Positions 11,221-22,871 of a DNA stretch of 64,000 nucleotides are shown here, in pieces. Numbering within the stretch: the stretch's first letter is position 1; each line of letters opens with the position of its first letter. Made by a program: the position numbers and the translations under genes. Origin of the DNA: Heterocephalus glaber (lineage: Eukaryota; Chordata; Mammalia; Rodentia; Bathyergidae); the NCBI RefSeq assembly GCF_000247695.1, contig NW_004624743.1:2528327-2592326 (forward strand). Reading direction: 5' to 3'. A model generated the notes under the pieces. It had not been told where the DNA came from, did not search any database, and saw only the letters and a list, made by a program, of their open reading frames with translations.

Positions 11221-11414
11221 TTTTTTTGTTCATAGTACTAGAGATTGAACCCAAGGCTTTCACACCAAGCTATACCCTCAGTCTATTTATTTATTTATGT
11301 TTAAATTTTGAGATAGAGTTTTACTAGGTTGCCCCAGTTGGGTCAAGCTTTCAATCCTTCTCCTCAGCCTCTGAGAGTGCTGGGATTACAGGTATGTGCT
11401 ACCATGCCCAGCTC
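11221..11414 (-). mobile_element. B1+ID dimeric SINE
   Basis: On the - strand a B1-like monomer (GAGCTGGGCATGGTAGCACA ... aatcccagcactctcagagg) is joined by an A/T-rich linker to an ID-like unit. The ID-like unit has a 'gagggtatagcttggtgtga' part and 'gggttcaatctctagtacta'. The composite order resembles the B1-dID type dimers described for some rodents. Confidence 0.75.
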
Positions 11415-12342
11415 AGACTAGAGGTTTTAAAAGATTCTTGCAAAGAAATAGTAATCAACAACAACAACAATGTAGTAGAATGTAAAAACAAAGTCTAATC
11501 AGATCTTTTGATTAGTTGATTAGCTTCTTCAAATTTGAAATTAAGGAAATTATTTTAATATGGACTTATATTTACTGTGATTAACAGTTACCATCACCCT
11601 GTGCGTATGTTATGCCTAACAATAGGACAAAATGATCATTGATCAGAAACTCATTAAAAAGCACCTGGGAACATGGAAATTAACCTCTTAGAACTGAGAA
11701 GGGGATTGAATTGTGGGCATGATGATTTGCTAAGCACAGCCAGTTATAGACTTCTTCCATGTGGACCTGAGGGTCTTTCCCATTCATTGTAACCTTTACA
11801 ATTACCTACCTGAACCTGGAAGAATAACTTGACCCAGAGCTTAGAAATGCCATATCACAAAACAAAACCAAAATGTGCATATTCAGGTTGCTTTCAGTTA
11901 AGTATATTCCTGTCCAGAAAATGACCTGCACCATTAATAAATACAGTAACTTTATTTTTTGTAACCCTTCATTTACTGTTGGATTAACACATTTGGAACC
12001 CAGGGCTCTTGGTCTATGTACAGTTCAGAATGGGATTCTTTATGCAGAGAAGAGAAACTGCCTCTGGTTCTTCAGCGTCTGCTTTGAATTAGAGCATCTG
12101 CTCATAGAGCTGTAGTAACAAGCAGGGCTGCCGGGCATCTGGTTCCCAGGTGCTCAGGTCTGGCTGGTGCTTAGCAGCTGGACTCTGGAGCCAGGGGCAT
12201 CTGTGTGTTCACTTGTGCACTGCTTACATGCATGATCATTTTGAGGTACTCACTTTTCAGTGGGCATCTTAAAATCAAATTCCTGCAGCTGTATTCAGCT
12301 TCAAGCACTGGCCCAAGAATCTGAGTGCTAAATGGGCAAGAT

Positions 12343-12785
12343 GTCTGTCTTTGTTACTTTTCTCATTGCTGGGACCAAATATCTGATATCCAAAAGTTAA
12401 AGGAGGAAAGCTTTATTTCAGCTCACAGTCTATAGAGGTTTCAGTCCATAGTCAGCTGGTTCCAAGGGAGAGAGCATCGCAGAGGATAAATAGTTCATAG
12501 CATGGCAGCCTGAAGGCAGTGAGCAAGCAAGCAGCAGCAGGAAAACAAGCCTCCCTTTCCCTTTTATTTCATCTGGGCTACAAGCATTTCCGGTGGTGCC
12601 ACACATAGCCAGGGTGGGCCTTCCCATTATTCACACCCAGAACTATGCTAAATCAATCAGTAGACTAATCCAGTACTAGGCACCCTTAATCCCAGCATCA
12701 CACACCCATAGATCCAGCCACCTCCACAAAGCCCCACCTATAACTGCATGAGGCTTTGGGGAGACATCTAGGTACAAGGCATAGC
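12343..12785 (-). mobile_element. MaLR-type LTR (ERVL-MaLR), solo
   Basis: The + strand begins tgtctttgttacttttctca, has 'aggaggaaagctttatttca' and 'agctcacagtctatagaggt', and ends near caaggcatagca, like an antisense MaLR LTR. No retroviral genes are adjacent. Confidence 0.55.
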
Positions 12786-12789
12786 AATG

Positions 12790-14090
12790 TCCAGTGAGCC
12801 GTGAGGACCTGCACCAACCAAGGCCATTTGGTGCTTAGAGCAGACAGCTGGGCAGGAAGGCTACCTGTCAGTCCTACACCATGGCCAAGCTAAATACTTA
12901 CACCAAAAAGGGTCCTCCTTCACCTTTGTCTTGTCCTTTAGCAATTTTCTTTGTTGATGTATTTTACAATGAATTGTATATAATACATAAGTACAAGATT
13001 ATAATTGATCAGGAGGTAAATATACACATACTGGGAATGACTGCTTAGTTGTTTGGACTCCTTGAGTCATAATCAAAAAAGTTGATGGGCTGTACAAAAG
13101 GGCTACAGAAGAGCTAAAAAGAAACCTCCATATACAGGATGGAAGTGGTAAGTGTCACATTGTACTCATTCCATTTATTTGTTTCATTCAACAGCTACCG
13201 ATGGAATGATTACTATTACCAGAGGTTGTTCAGTTTGCTGGGGATCCACAAGTGGCTGAGACAGGCAGAAGTGCAGCACCTGCACTCCAAGGAACATGTG
13301 GGCTGTTGTGTGAGGAAGCTTTCCATGACCCCAAGCAAGGAAGGCTCCTGGATGCATTCTTATGTCCTCATGGCACTTGCAGCACTCTAATCGGAGAGTT
13401 GCTCATGCAGCAAGATGTGTTTCACCCACCCACTCTCCCTGAGGGTAAAGCCTGTGCCTGCTTGTTTTCCAGTGTGTCCTTAGTGCAGGCACCGTGCAGG
13501 GTTCCTAGGAACTGCTAGAGGTCTGGATGAGTGTGAACACGTGCTCCTGGACACTCGTGAGCAAGGGCACATATGTATATGAGTATGTGTAAAGCCAAGG
13601 ATGAAGCCGTTGCAGGCAGCAAAGGACAGGAGGTGAACAGAACAAAGTGAGCAGAGACCTTTTCTAGGCTATACCAGCAGTTAGGAAGAAGCGCGGATGG
13701 TTAGCAGAGACAGAAGTGACAAATTCTAGGTGATTAGACTTGGTGAACTTGGACAAAAACAGTTTCTAAGACTCTGTCTGGGTAGGTAGTATGATCTTGC
13801 ACTAAAAGTAATCCTTGGGACAGGGTGATTAGTATATTCAAAAGGTCAGTGCTACAGAAAAGCAGTTTATACTTGAAAGAACTAGAGAGAAAAGATTAAA
13901 ACCTCACAAACCAAATGTACAAGTGAAGTAAAATTATATATACTCGGGGATGTTATGCATTTTCCCTAATAGCTCATGTAATTATACTGCTCTAGTTATT
14001 GACATGATTCTCTGTTGAATGTGTTTCCTCACACCAGGGCACGATGTTGTGCCTGTCCTCCCCTCCATCCCCAGATCCCGGACAGTGTCT
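12790..14090. other. Intronic sequence without recognised gene
   Basis: Mostly unique. An AT-rich part at 12940-13050 may be old L1. Open frames of 80-90 codons near 13139-13518 have no recognised domain. Confidence 0.35.
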
Positions 14091-14092
14091 AG

Positions 14093-14411
14093 ATTAAGGG
14101 TTGGCCAACACTGGCCTGGTGCCTGTTTTTCTACAGCTCATGAGCTAAGAATGATCTTTACATTTTATAGGTTGAGAAAGTATCGAACAAAAAGCAATAC
14201 TGATACACTAAAATTATACAAAACTTAAATTTTAGTGTCCATAAATAACATTTTTCGGAAAAAGCCTGACTCACTAACTTACATCTTATCCAGGCTCTTT
14301 CATGCTATAGCAGCAGAATTGAGGAGTTTGGACAGAGATGTAGAGGGTGTGAAGCCCAAAGTCTTTCCTCCTGGGCCCTTTGGGAGACTGTCTGGGGACC
14401 CTTGATCTAGA
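14093..14411 (+). mobile_element. Old DNA-transposon relic (hAT-like), copy 1
   Basis: Begins near 'taagggttggccaacactgg' with cctgtttttctacag, includes 'gctctttcatgctatagcag', and ends near 'ggggacccttgatctagaac'. The layout matches a common mammalian non-autonomous DNA transposon; the family name is uncertain. A second copy is at 15358-15540. Confidence 0.5.
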
Positions 14412-15357
14412 ACATGGAAGGTTCCCTATCACATTTGTTGGATGAGTGGATATGGTAATCAGGATGCTCCTGGGTACCAGGTAGTTTTATGGTCATCTTG
14501 GTTCATACACATCAAACAACTGAGAGGGCAAAGTACTTAACAGGTGAAGAAACGGGTGAGAAGTTGCGGACAATCTGCCCCCCTCCTGAGCGTGAGAGCC
14601 ACCTCCTCAGCTTGAGTCCAACCTCAATTCCGTGCCCTTTCCACTCAGATTTCGAGTGTCCCCTACATCCCGCAGGAAGATGAGAACTTTGTCTTGTTCC
14701 GATTCCTGCGAAAATAGGATTATGTAAAAGCAGCAGCCTTGTCTTTGCCCTGGCACAATCACTTGCGGAAATCTGTGAGTGCCTGCGGATGACAGCAAGC
14801 AGAGGATGGGGAGGGGGTGTGGCTCACTGGGCGGCCTGGGACGTCCTGTGTGTCCTGTGCGTCCTCTGCGTCCTGTGCATCCGGCCGTGAAAGTTCTCGC
14901 GCCTGTGGAGAGCGCTGTGCCCTCGGCTTCCGAGTCCTTCAAAGCTACCGGGGTTTCTGCCTTTCCGTCTCTTTAGCAGGACAGCATCATTTTCACACTT
15001 TGGCGGTGAAATGTACACATTTCTGGATTTGATATAGAAGTTTAATCAAATGCTGAAAGAATTTGCAGCTTATTCATCAAGACATTTAAAAATCTCACTT
15101 GTTTAAGTTAGGCTAGTGTTATCATCCCTTAGAAAAGAACTTCAGCCAAACTTCATCCCATTGAATTTATTACCGTCATCCTTTCTAAGACTCAGAATTT
15201 CTCTTCCCCTCGGGGATCTTAATGTAACATCCTAAGATGGGGAGAAGAAGAAGAGAGTGCCCTGAGAGGAGCCACGGGTCCTCAACAAGGTTCTGCTCAC
15301 TGCTTAGGAAACAACACAATTGTACTAAATAAGGCCCTGGAATGGATGCGGGGTAGG

Positions 15358-15540
15358 TGAACTCAGGGCTGTGGGCCACAGCTTATTTTCGTCATTGGCG
15401 TAGGGTCTCCTCACCTGTTCATTTACATGTTGCCAGTGGCTTCTTTCATGCGACAGCTACAGAGACCACATGGCCACAAAGTCTGAAATATTTATTCTGT
15501 GGCCCTTTAAGAAAAAATATGCAGGTCCATGGAACTAAGG
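15358..15540 (+). mobile_element. Old DNA-transposon relic (hAT-like), copy 2
   Basis: Contains 'tgttcatttacatgttgcca', 'gcttctttcatgcgacagct', then acagagaccacatggcc and 'gtggccctttaagaaaaaat'. It shares its middle and 3' parts with the copy at 14093-14411 in the same orientation. Confidence 0.55.
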
Positions 15541-16389
15541 ATACAAGAAAAATTACAAGAACTGGGATTGTTTAATAGAAGGAAGGGAAAGCTGAAGGTG
15601 ATAAATTTCTTCATATTTTGGAGAGGATATTATATCAAAAAATGATGACTCTTGCTTCTTAATTTTCTGCAAGGATAAATCTAGAAGAAATTGACTTAGC
15701 CTGTAGCAAGGTACAGGGAAGAATTTCTCGGCTCTGGAGTTAAAACATAGATGTCTCATAAGGTGACGCCCATATTTTGGTGGTACAAAATTTATCCTTC
15801 TTTTGCACCCAGATTCCACCATTAAAAATTCCAGTTGATTAGTTATTGGCCACAGATGTGTTATTTAATGTAGTCATTGGAAAAGGAATAACATAACTCA
15901 GCCACTATTGGTCACGATACTTTAGCAAGTGTAAATCAGAAGGACGAGGGGAAGCTGAATGAGGGGTTTCGGATGGGAGCAGATCAAGGAAAGGGGCAGC
16001 AGACTGGAGTGGGGGAGCAATCCAAGTCCCTGGAGGGGCTGGGTTCCTTGGTGAGCAGCCAGTGAAGGGAAGCTGGTTGCTAGCGAAACGCAAGGTTCTG
16101 GTGGCCACAGTTCCCTGACTTTGTAATCCACAGAGTGCAGAGGCAGGGTCCCAGCTGGACCCTGCGTGCAGGCGAGGCCAGGCTTCTTGCCCAGCCCATC
16201 GGCACCCTCAGGAGCATCGTCCGTCAGGGAGATGCCCACATCCCAGTCCAGGGCTTCCGCATGAGAGCTGTGGGCGGGAGATGTGTCCAGGAACACACTT
16301 GTCTCAGCCTCCCCCTCCCCAAGAATTTGATGGTCTTGGAAGGCAGGAAGAGCCCTGGGTTGGGGTCCAAAGGCTTCACAGGTTTCTTT

Positions 16390-16935
16390 TATTCTTTTCT
16401 TTTCTTTTTACTTTTATTAGTAGGTGTGTGCAATACACGAATTACATTCACTGTAGGGGACTGGTACAGGTACGTAACTCATTTCAGTTCACTTCTTCTT
16501 CCCTCCCCTGTCCAGCCTCTTTTATTAGGCCAAAGAATGTATAAAATATGTAAGACAGCCATACTAACCCAAGGTACACTTTTATATACATTGTCCAAAC
16601 TCGATTACAATACCTTTTTTTTTCTGTCTCTTTTTTCCTATTATCTATCTTTTATTTCGTACTTTACCGTACTTTTGTAGGATATTGAGTCTTTCATAGA
16701 AAGAAACCATGTGATATTTAAGCTTGTGTGCCTCAGTTACTTCATTTAGTGTTATGATCTCAAGGTGTATCCATTTTCCTACAGATGACTCAAGTTTATC
16801 CTTTTTATAGCAGAGTAGTACTCCATTGTACATACATAGTACTTTTTAAAAATCTGTTGATGGACATATAGGCCATTTCCAAGAGTTAGCTATCAGGAAT
16901 TGAGCTGCTGCAGTGATGGGTGCCCTTGGGCCTTT
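16390..16935 (-). mobile_element. LINE-1 3' end (antisense)
   Basis: The + strand starts with an oligo-T-rich stretch and a 3' UTR complement, then 'gtgtatccattttcctacag', 'agcagagtagtactccattg' and 'gatggacatataggccattt'. The - strand frame at 16833-16645 reads like the ORF2 C-terminus (SSVGKWIHLE, HKLKYHMVS). 5' truncated. Confidence 0.8.
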
Positions 16936-17048
16936 TCTGGAGCAGGGGAATGAGTGGTACGGTACACATCAAGGGGTTTAGAGAAACTGCGAGCTCTTGT
17001 AACTGATGCTTGCTTGTGTTACATGTCTTAAAATAAAAAAATAAGAAA

Positions 17049-17100
17049 GGGCCAGGGATGTAGCTCAGTGTAAAGGGGGCTTCAGATCCCAGTAAGGGGC
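17049..17100 (+). mobile_element. ID-like SINE with internal deletion
   Basis: Has the head gggccagggatgtagctcag and the end cttcagatcccagtaag. The centre of the body is missing, leaving about 50 bases. Confidence 0.65.
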
Positions 17101-17109
17101 TTTACAAAA

Positions 17110-18720
17110 GGTCCTCTGAGTTTAGGTTTTTTCCTGGGGAAACACTGCGTTTTACGTATTGCTGTTAAGCAGGGACACTGGGTGCTGTCCAGCGTCATCT
17201 TTGTGGACTCCAGCTCCCAGTCCTGCTGTCTCCTGTGTGCACCATGGAGCCAGCGTGTGGGGGCTCTCGGTGCCCTCCCTCCTGTGTGGCCTAGGACTTG
17301 ACCCTGCTCCGTCCGGAGACAGACCTTTCTCTGGGAGCCTGCCTTGGCCTGTGATGCCCCTGCCTGCCCTCCTGGCAGGACAGGACGGCCTCTCCTTTCC
17401 TTCCTAACAGTCAGTAGCTGTGGTGGTCATCGTGCCATGGACGGGGCCCTCGCTAAGACAAGGCCTTGGGGTCATTTGGAGCCCTGGGCCTCCCTGCCAC
17501 ATACACCTGCCTCAACAGACCCCGTTCTCCCATGCCACACACAGGTTCACAATCGCTGGGGCACGCCAGGGCTGGGGAAGGTGCTGGTGACCTTCACTCA
17601 CTCAAAAGCCACAGAGATCGTGCGGGAGGCCAGGCTAGGAGCTGAGCCCGGAGGAGAGCGCTCTGCGGTGAGACAGGGAAGCAGGGCACAGAGGCACTGT
17701 CACCAGGCCCACAGTGTTCTGTCACTCGCTGTGAATACTGGCATGCAGTCCCTTCTGGAGGAGTTCTTCCACTGGGTCTGTCAGAGGCCCAGAGTCTTCA
17801 TCGTCTCTGAAGACAGCAAGTAGCAGAGTTTGCTGCGAGGCACCTCTAGGCTCTGCCGTTGGGATGAGCTGGCCTATCCACCCGTGGTCAGGCACACGAA
17901 GATCCCCAGCCCCTCGGCCCTGGGCCTTGATGCTGGCCCACTCGTGTGAGGTTGGAACCCAAGACCGGATGGGCAGAAGATAAACAAATCGCTGCTCTTT
18001 TCCTCAGGGATATAGTGAACAAAGCTTGCCCCTTCTGTTTGCTCAGTCATAGTAATAGAGATTATTAGTGAGACAAGGAAAGTTTCTTCCTTCAATTACT
18101 TTGCCCTGTAGGAGAAACAGAGATATGGATCTCATTTTCAAAGCCTGGTGTGCATTCAGGTTTGCTTTCAATCAAGTACCTATGGAGCATCTTCTGGTGT
18201 GATCCCTCTTAATGGGATTCCCTTGTGAGGCTTAATTCATATCAGATTTTCTAAATGAGAGATCACTGTCAACTTATTGTTAATTGAATTCAATAAAATC
18301 AAGGTTTCTACAATTAATATGAACCACTTAATCTTTTAGCTCCATGGATGTAATTTTCTAAACACAGGTATCCGCTCATTTAAAATAAAACAACAACATT
18401 TTGAGGAAAATGTATGGAGTATGACATCTTTTCTAATATCAAATTAAACATTCTCCAACCTTTTGAAAATCATGTAAGAGAAGAAAAATAATGAAATCCT
18501 AACAAACTAAAATGTTTATGTTAATACTACGGTGTTCTGAATATCTTTCCAACTCAGCACAGTCCTCATTAGAAGGGAGCTCACTGTGGTACAAACTGCA
18601 GGAGTCGCGGTGTCAGCAGAAGTGAGTGACAGACCCCGAGGGCCCCCAACCGTCCAGGTGGCTTTGGACAACCCAGCAGTGAGTGTGTGACTAGGTGGAA
18701 GAATGCAAATTTCTTTTACT
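17110..18720. other. Unique intronic sequence, GC-richer in 17.2-17.9 kb
   Basis: A 159-codon open frame at 17344-17823 lies in a GC-rich part. It shows no recognisable domain, conserved motif or splice support, so it is not called as a gene. No repeat family was recognised. Confidence 0.4.
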
Positions 18721-19305
18721 ATTAATATTGTAATAGGGTATCAGTAATTTTTAACCTTGCCTTTTTTAACTTTGAAGAATGTAAATCTTCACGCAGGTCA
18801 ACAGTTGTGTAATGAATACCTAGAGACGCACCAAGCCACCCCATCAGCCATCGATCCACAGCCACTCCTATCTGCTCTGTCCTTCTGTCTGCTTACTACT
18901 CTCCTGTAATATTTTAAAACAAATCCCAGGCATCAGCCTCTCTTGATTAACAGGATCCCTCTGCCATCTGTATTGTTAGCACCTAGAGGTCTTAGAAATT
19001 TCATCTCATTTTTAACAAGCTTCAAATTGCCTGTTTCTTTGCTTTTCATTTTTTAATTACAATTTTTGAAATGACTATAAATTCACATGCAGTAATAAGA
19101 AGTAATCTGAAAGATCCTATATACCTTTTACCCAGTTTTCCCCAAGGATAACTTCTTGCAAAAGCATAGTGTAATATCACAGCCAGATCATTGACGTTGA
19201 CATAATAAAGGGATCAGATTGCCACAGTTTTTTACTTGGGTTTTACTTGTGCTCCTTGTGTGTGCAATTGTGTGTTCGGGTCTATCCACATGCTCTCACA
19301 TGTGT

Positions 19306-19390
19306 CCCTTTGTTTATTTGTGGTACTGGGGATGGAATCCAGGGCCTCATGCATGCTAGGCAGGTGGTCTCCCACGGAGCCATGAGCGTA
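19306..19390 (-). mobile_element. Diverged ID-like SINE
   Basis: The + strand reads tggtactggggatggaatcc then agggcctcatgcatgctagg and caggtggtct, the complement of an old ID-type body. The A-box side is degraded. Confidence 0.6.
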
Positions 19391-19542
19391 GGTTTACGTA
19401 TCCACTACCACAGGCAGAGATGGAACAGTTTCCCACCTCAAGTGTCCTTTGCATTGCCCTTTTATAGCCAGGCCCACCTCCCTCAGCCTTCCCACCAACA
19501 CTAATCTGCTCTTTGCTTTTCATTTTGAAAATGTCATTTCAA

Positions 19543-19697
19543 GCTGGGCGTGGTAGCGCATGTCTGTAATCCCAGTACTCAGGAGGCTGAGGGAGGAGGA
19601 TTGCAGTGAGCTCGAGGCTAGCGTGGGCTACATTGTAAGTTCAGGGCCAGCCTGAAATATATAGCAAGACCCTGTCTCAAAAAAACAAACAAAAAAT
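19543..19697 (+). mobile_element. B1-type SINE
   Basis: Starts agctgggcgtggtagcgcat, has gtctgtaatcccagtactca, the duplicated left/right segment (gctcgaggctagcgtgggct ... cagggccagcctg) and ends agcaagaccctgtctcaaaa with an A-rich tail. Confidence 0.9.
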
Positions 19698-19704
19698 TAC
19701 TATA

Positions 19705-19886
19705 CAATGGTTCCTTGGTTTCCGAATTCAATTCTCTCCACAATTCTGGTCAAAAACCAAACTGGAAAAGAACCAAATCAAATTTCTCTATAAGGTCAAC
19801 GTTGAATCTAACCATTGAATTTGATTTGGTTCTAGTCCAATTCAGTTTATGACCAGAATCATGGAAGGAACCAAGGTTCAGCCGTG
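19705..19886. mobile_element. Palindromic MITE (mariner-like, TA flanks)
   Basis: The two halves are imperfect reverse complements. The left half has attctggtcaaaaaccaaac and aagaaccaaatcaaat; the right half carries the complement (atttgatttggttctag, gaccagaatcatgg). The ends carry ggttccttggtt and its complement. TA lies just outside each end. There is no coding capacity. It could form a long hairpin. Confidence 0.65.
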
Positions 19887-20604
19887 TAAGTGAAATCATA
19901 CAGTTGTAGTTTTGGTTTTTGGTACAGAGGACTGAACCATACAGTACTTGCCCTTTTGGGGTTGGTTTTCATCACTTATGGTGCCATAATTCCCTGCAGA
20001 CTCACACAGGTGTTTATTTGTGTCCAGAGTTTGTTCTTTTTGTTGCTAAATAGTATGCTAGAATGGTTTGTTGAACCACTGACTTGCTAATGATATCTGA
20101 ACTTTTTCAAGGTTTTGGCTATTCTGAATAAAACTGCTGTGAACATTCACATCTAAGATTTTTATTTCTCTGGAAACAATGCCCAAGAGTGCAGTTGGTG
20201 AGCTGTGTGGTAATTGTATATTTAGTTTTACAAGAAACAATGTATGGCTCTCTTGAGACATGATGTTATTTTATATTCCAGCCAGCAGTATGTGAATGAT
20301 CTCGTTTCCCTACATCTTCACCAACACTGGGTGGGGTCACTACTTTTAATGTTGGCCATTCTGATAGACGCACAGGGCCAGCGCAGGGTAGTCTTGGTTT
20401 GGATTCCTCTGATGCCTAATAATGCTGTATATCTTTTTCAGTGCTTACTTGCCACTTGTGCACCCTCCTTGATGATGTTCTGCATTTTCACTCTTCCATT
20501 TGCCTCATTTAAGATGAGGAGTGGGGAGTCTGGTCACCAGTGAATCACCTCTGTAGTTTCTGTGATATACCTAAGTGGTGGGAGCAGACTGAGATAAAAA
20601 CGTT

Positions 20605-20730
20605 TGCTTACTAGTGTTCTCAGTTCTGTGCTAGTCTCTGGGAAGACAAAGATGAGTAAGATAAGAACCTTAGTCCTGAAGTTCTGAAACTATCTAGCAC
20701 TGACTGGAAAGGGAAGCAGAGAATATGTAA
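20605..20730 (-). repeat. L2 relic
   Basis: The + strand shows 'ttctgtgctagtctctggga', 'agacaaagatgagtaagata' and a 'cttagtcctgaagttctgaa' stretch, like the complement of an L2 3' end. Weak. Confidence 0.35.
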
Positions 20731-21286
20731 AGGCTGAGATTTCCAGATTGGGTGATATTAAAGGTGATACTTGCATGGGCTGAGGTGACTATCAATAACA
20801 GGAAGATGTTACCAGACACAAGCCAAGGATTCACTATAGTACAAGTAAGGACACAAAAATGTCTCTGCACACAAATGCCCATCAGAGCTGGCCTGGGTGA
20901 TGCAGTATGTGTCCCAAGTAGAGGACAGGTACCCTGGCCTTCATATCCTGTAAAAGATACTCAGCTGCCAGGGAGAACAGTGACGTGATGGGAGCTCTTC
21001 AGGAACTTGTTCTGTCCCCTCCCTCCTATTCCTTGTGCCTCTTCCAGGATCTGGATCCGTGACTTGGTGCCACGTCCTGCACATTTTTGAATGCTTGATT
21101 TGAGTTTGTGTGAAGAACATTCTTTCCAGAACTCGTGTCCTCCCCGAAAAGGCTGAGGCTCAGGCAGCTTATTCCTACAGTTTTCTGCAGAAATCAATGA
21201 CCCAATTCCTTAGATGCCATATGAATTTCAGGTTTGCAGTGATGGTCTAAGAGGAGAAGTAGCTCACAAAAGAATAAACATCCACA

Positions 21287-21367
21287 GGCTGGGGATGTAG
21301 CTCAGTGGTTCTGCTGCCTGCCCCGCAAGCACAAGGACCTGAGTTTGATTCCTGGTACCAAAAAATA
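21287..21367 (+). mobile_element. ID-like tRNA-derived SINE with perfect 14-bp target duplication
   Basis: Body ggctggggatgtagctcagt, then ggttctgctgcctgccccgc and gtttgattcctggtacc. The duplication AATAAACATCCACA is identical at 21273-21286 and 21368-21381. Confidence 0.92.
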
Positions 21368-21389
21368 AATAAACATCCACACACCCCTA

Positions 21390-22070
21390 AATTATGATAA
21401 CAGTAACATTTAAGATCAGTAAGAAAAAAGATGGACTATTAAAAAGCATCAGGGAGAAATCTACCTCACACTATACACAAAAACAAAATTCACATGCATT
21501 AATGATCTAAATGTTAATTTAATAATATATGTTTGTGCATAATGAAGGAACTTTTATAATTACTAGGAGAGAGGTGGTAAGAAAAGTCTGGTAAAAAGTA
21601 CAATAGACAGAGTTGGAAAAATACTGAGTAAAATCTATACTTAATATTACCAGTAAACATATAAGTGGATGTTCACCTTAACTAATACCAAGAAACTAGA
21701 AATTAGAACAAAAAAATGACATTTAGAACTTCATCACATAGGCAAAAATCAAAAGCAAATAATATCCAGTATTAATTGGATATGGGAAAAGGGCATCCTT
21801 GGACCTATTTTCTGGAAATATAAATTCATGTAGCATTTTTTGGGAGGATAGATCGGAAGGATCTCTTGAAATGTAAAATGTACATGCTCTGCGATGCATT
21901 GATTGCACCCTTTGGAATCTGTAATATCGAAAAATAGAAGTGTGTAAGGACATTTGAGCTAGGATGTTCATTATTTGTAGTAGAAGAACCTAAATTTCCA
22001 GCAAGGTGGAAATGTTCAAACAGAACCATAAAAGACAGCTGCAACATAATCATACCATGGAATGGAGGGA
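21390..22070 (+). mobile_element. Old LINE-1 fragment (sense)
   Basis: Degraded sense-strand ORF2/3' sequence, with agaaactagaaattagaaca and tttggaatctgtaatatcg-like parts and 'aagaacctaaatttccagca' near the end. Limits are approximate. Confidence 0.5.
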
Positions 22071-22365
22071 AGGCACTTAGTCCGCAGCCCTGATGTGGCA
22101 GCAGGTGATTGGATGTCCACAAGTGCAAAATAAACTCTAGGAGCATATATGTACACTGCATGATTTAACGGGGTGGACGGTTGGAAGGAGGTATTGGGAG
22201 TACACATGTGTGTATGCGTTTGTGTGCCAAAAACCACAAATGTCTGGAAGAATGTACTCCAGCCTTTTAAAGATGATTACAAATATTGAGAAGTGCTGGG
22301 ATGAGGGGAATTTCATTTTTAATTTTATGTTTCTGTGGAATTTGCATTTCCTTTTTGTCACCACA

Positions 22366-22696
22366 TGTCCTAGTCAGCTTTCTGTCACAGTGAGGAAATC
22401 AGCTTCCGAGGAGGAAAGACTCATTTTGGCTGGTGGTTTCTGGTCATGGTTGCTTGGCCCTGGTGCCACTGGGCCTGTGGCAGACAGAACATCATAGCAT
22501 CTCTGGGCAGCAGGAAGTAATAAGAGAGGGAAGGGCCAGGATTCAGGGTCCCCTGCCAGGGTACACTCGCGATGACCAAGCTTCCTTCCACTTGTCCCCC
22601 ATCCCAAAGTCCACTGCTTCCTAGGGGCACCACAGGCCGGACACTAAGCCTTCATCACATGACCTTTGGGTACATTTAAGATCCAAACCATAGCAC
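22366..22696 (-). mobile_element. MaLR-type LTR (ERVL-MaLR), solo
   Basis: The + strand starts 'tcctagtcagctttctgtca', includes 'ggaggaaagactcattttgg' and 'tggtttctggtcatggttgc', and ends 'gatccaaaccatagcacc'. This is the complement of a MaLR LTR. Confidence 0.6.
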
Positions 22697-22871
22697 CAAG
22701 CTACAATTCTATTATAATGTTAAGAGGAAAAAAGTTATAAATACTAAGCAACTCAGTTACTGACTGAAAAGAAAGAATGTGGTTGGAAGAGTTGCTGTAG
22801 AAGAATCTTGATAGTCATGACTAATGAAAATGAAAAACAAATAAACAGAAAAAGCTCTTTCTTACTACTGC

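Larger units (their letters stand above)
18770..20520 (-). mobile_element. Old LINE-1 (antisense), interrupted by SINEs and a MITE
   Basis: The + strand has antisense L1M 3'-UTR phrases such as 'aaaacaaatcccaggcatca', 'acttcttgcaaaagcatagt', and later 'aaggttttggctattctgaa' and 'gttggccattctgatagacg'. It is split by an ID-like fragment, a B1 and a palindromic MITE. Confidence 0.7.

Noticed and set aside
17344..17823. 159-codon open frame in a GC-rich patch
   Set aside because: No recognisable domain, no splice support and ordinary GC-rich composition; within the expectation for chance open frames.
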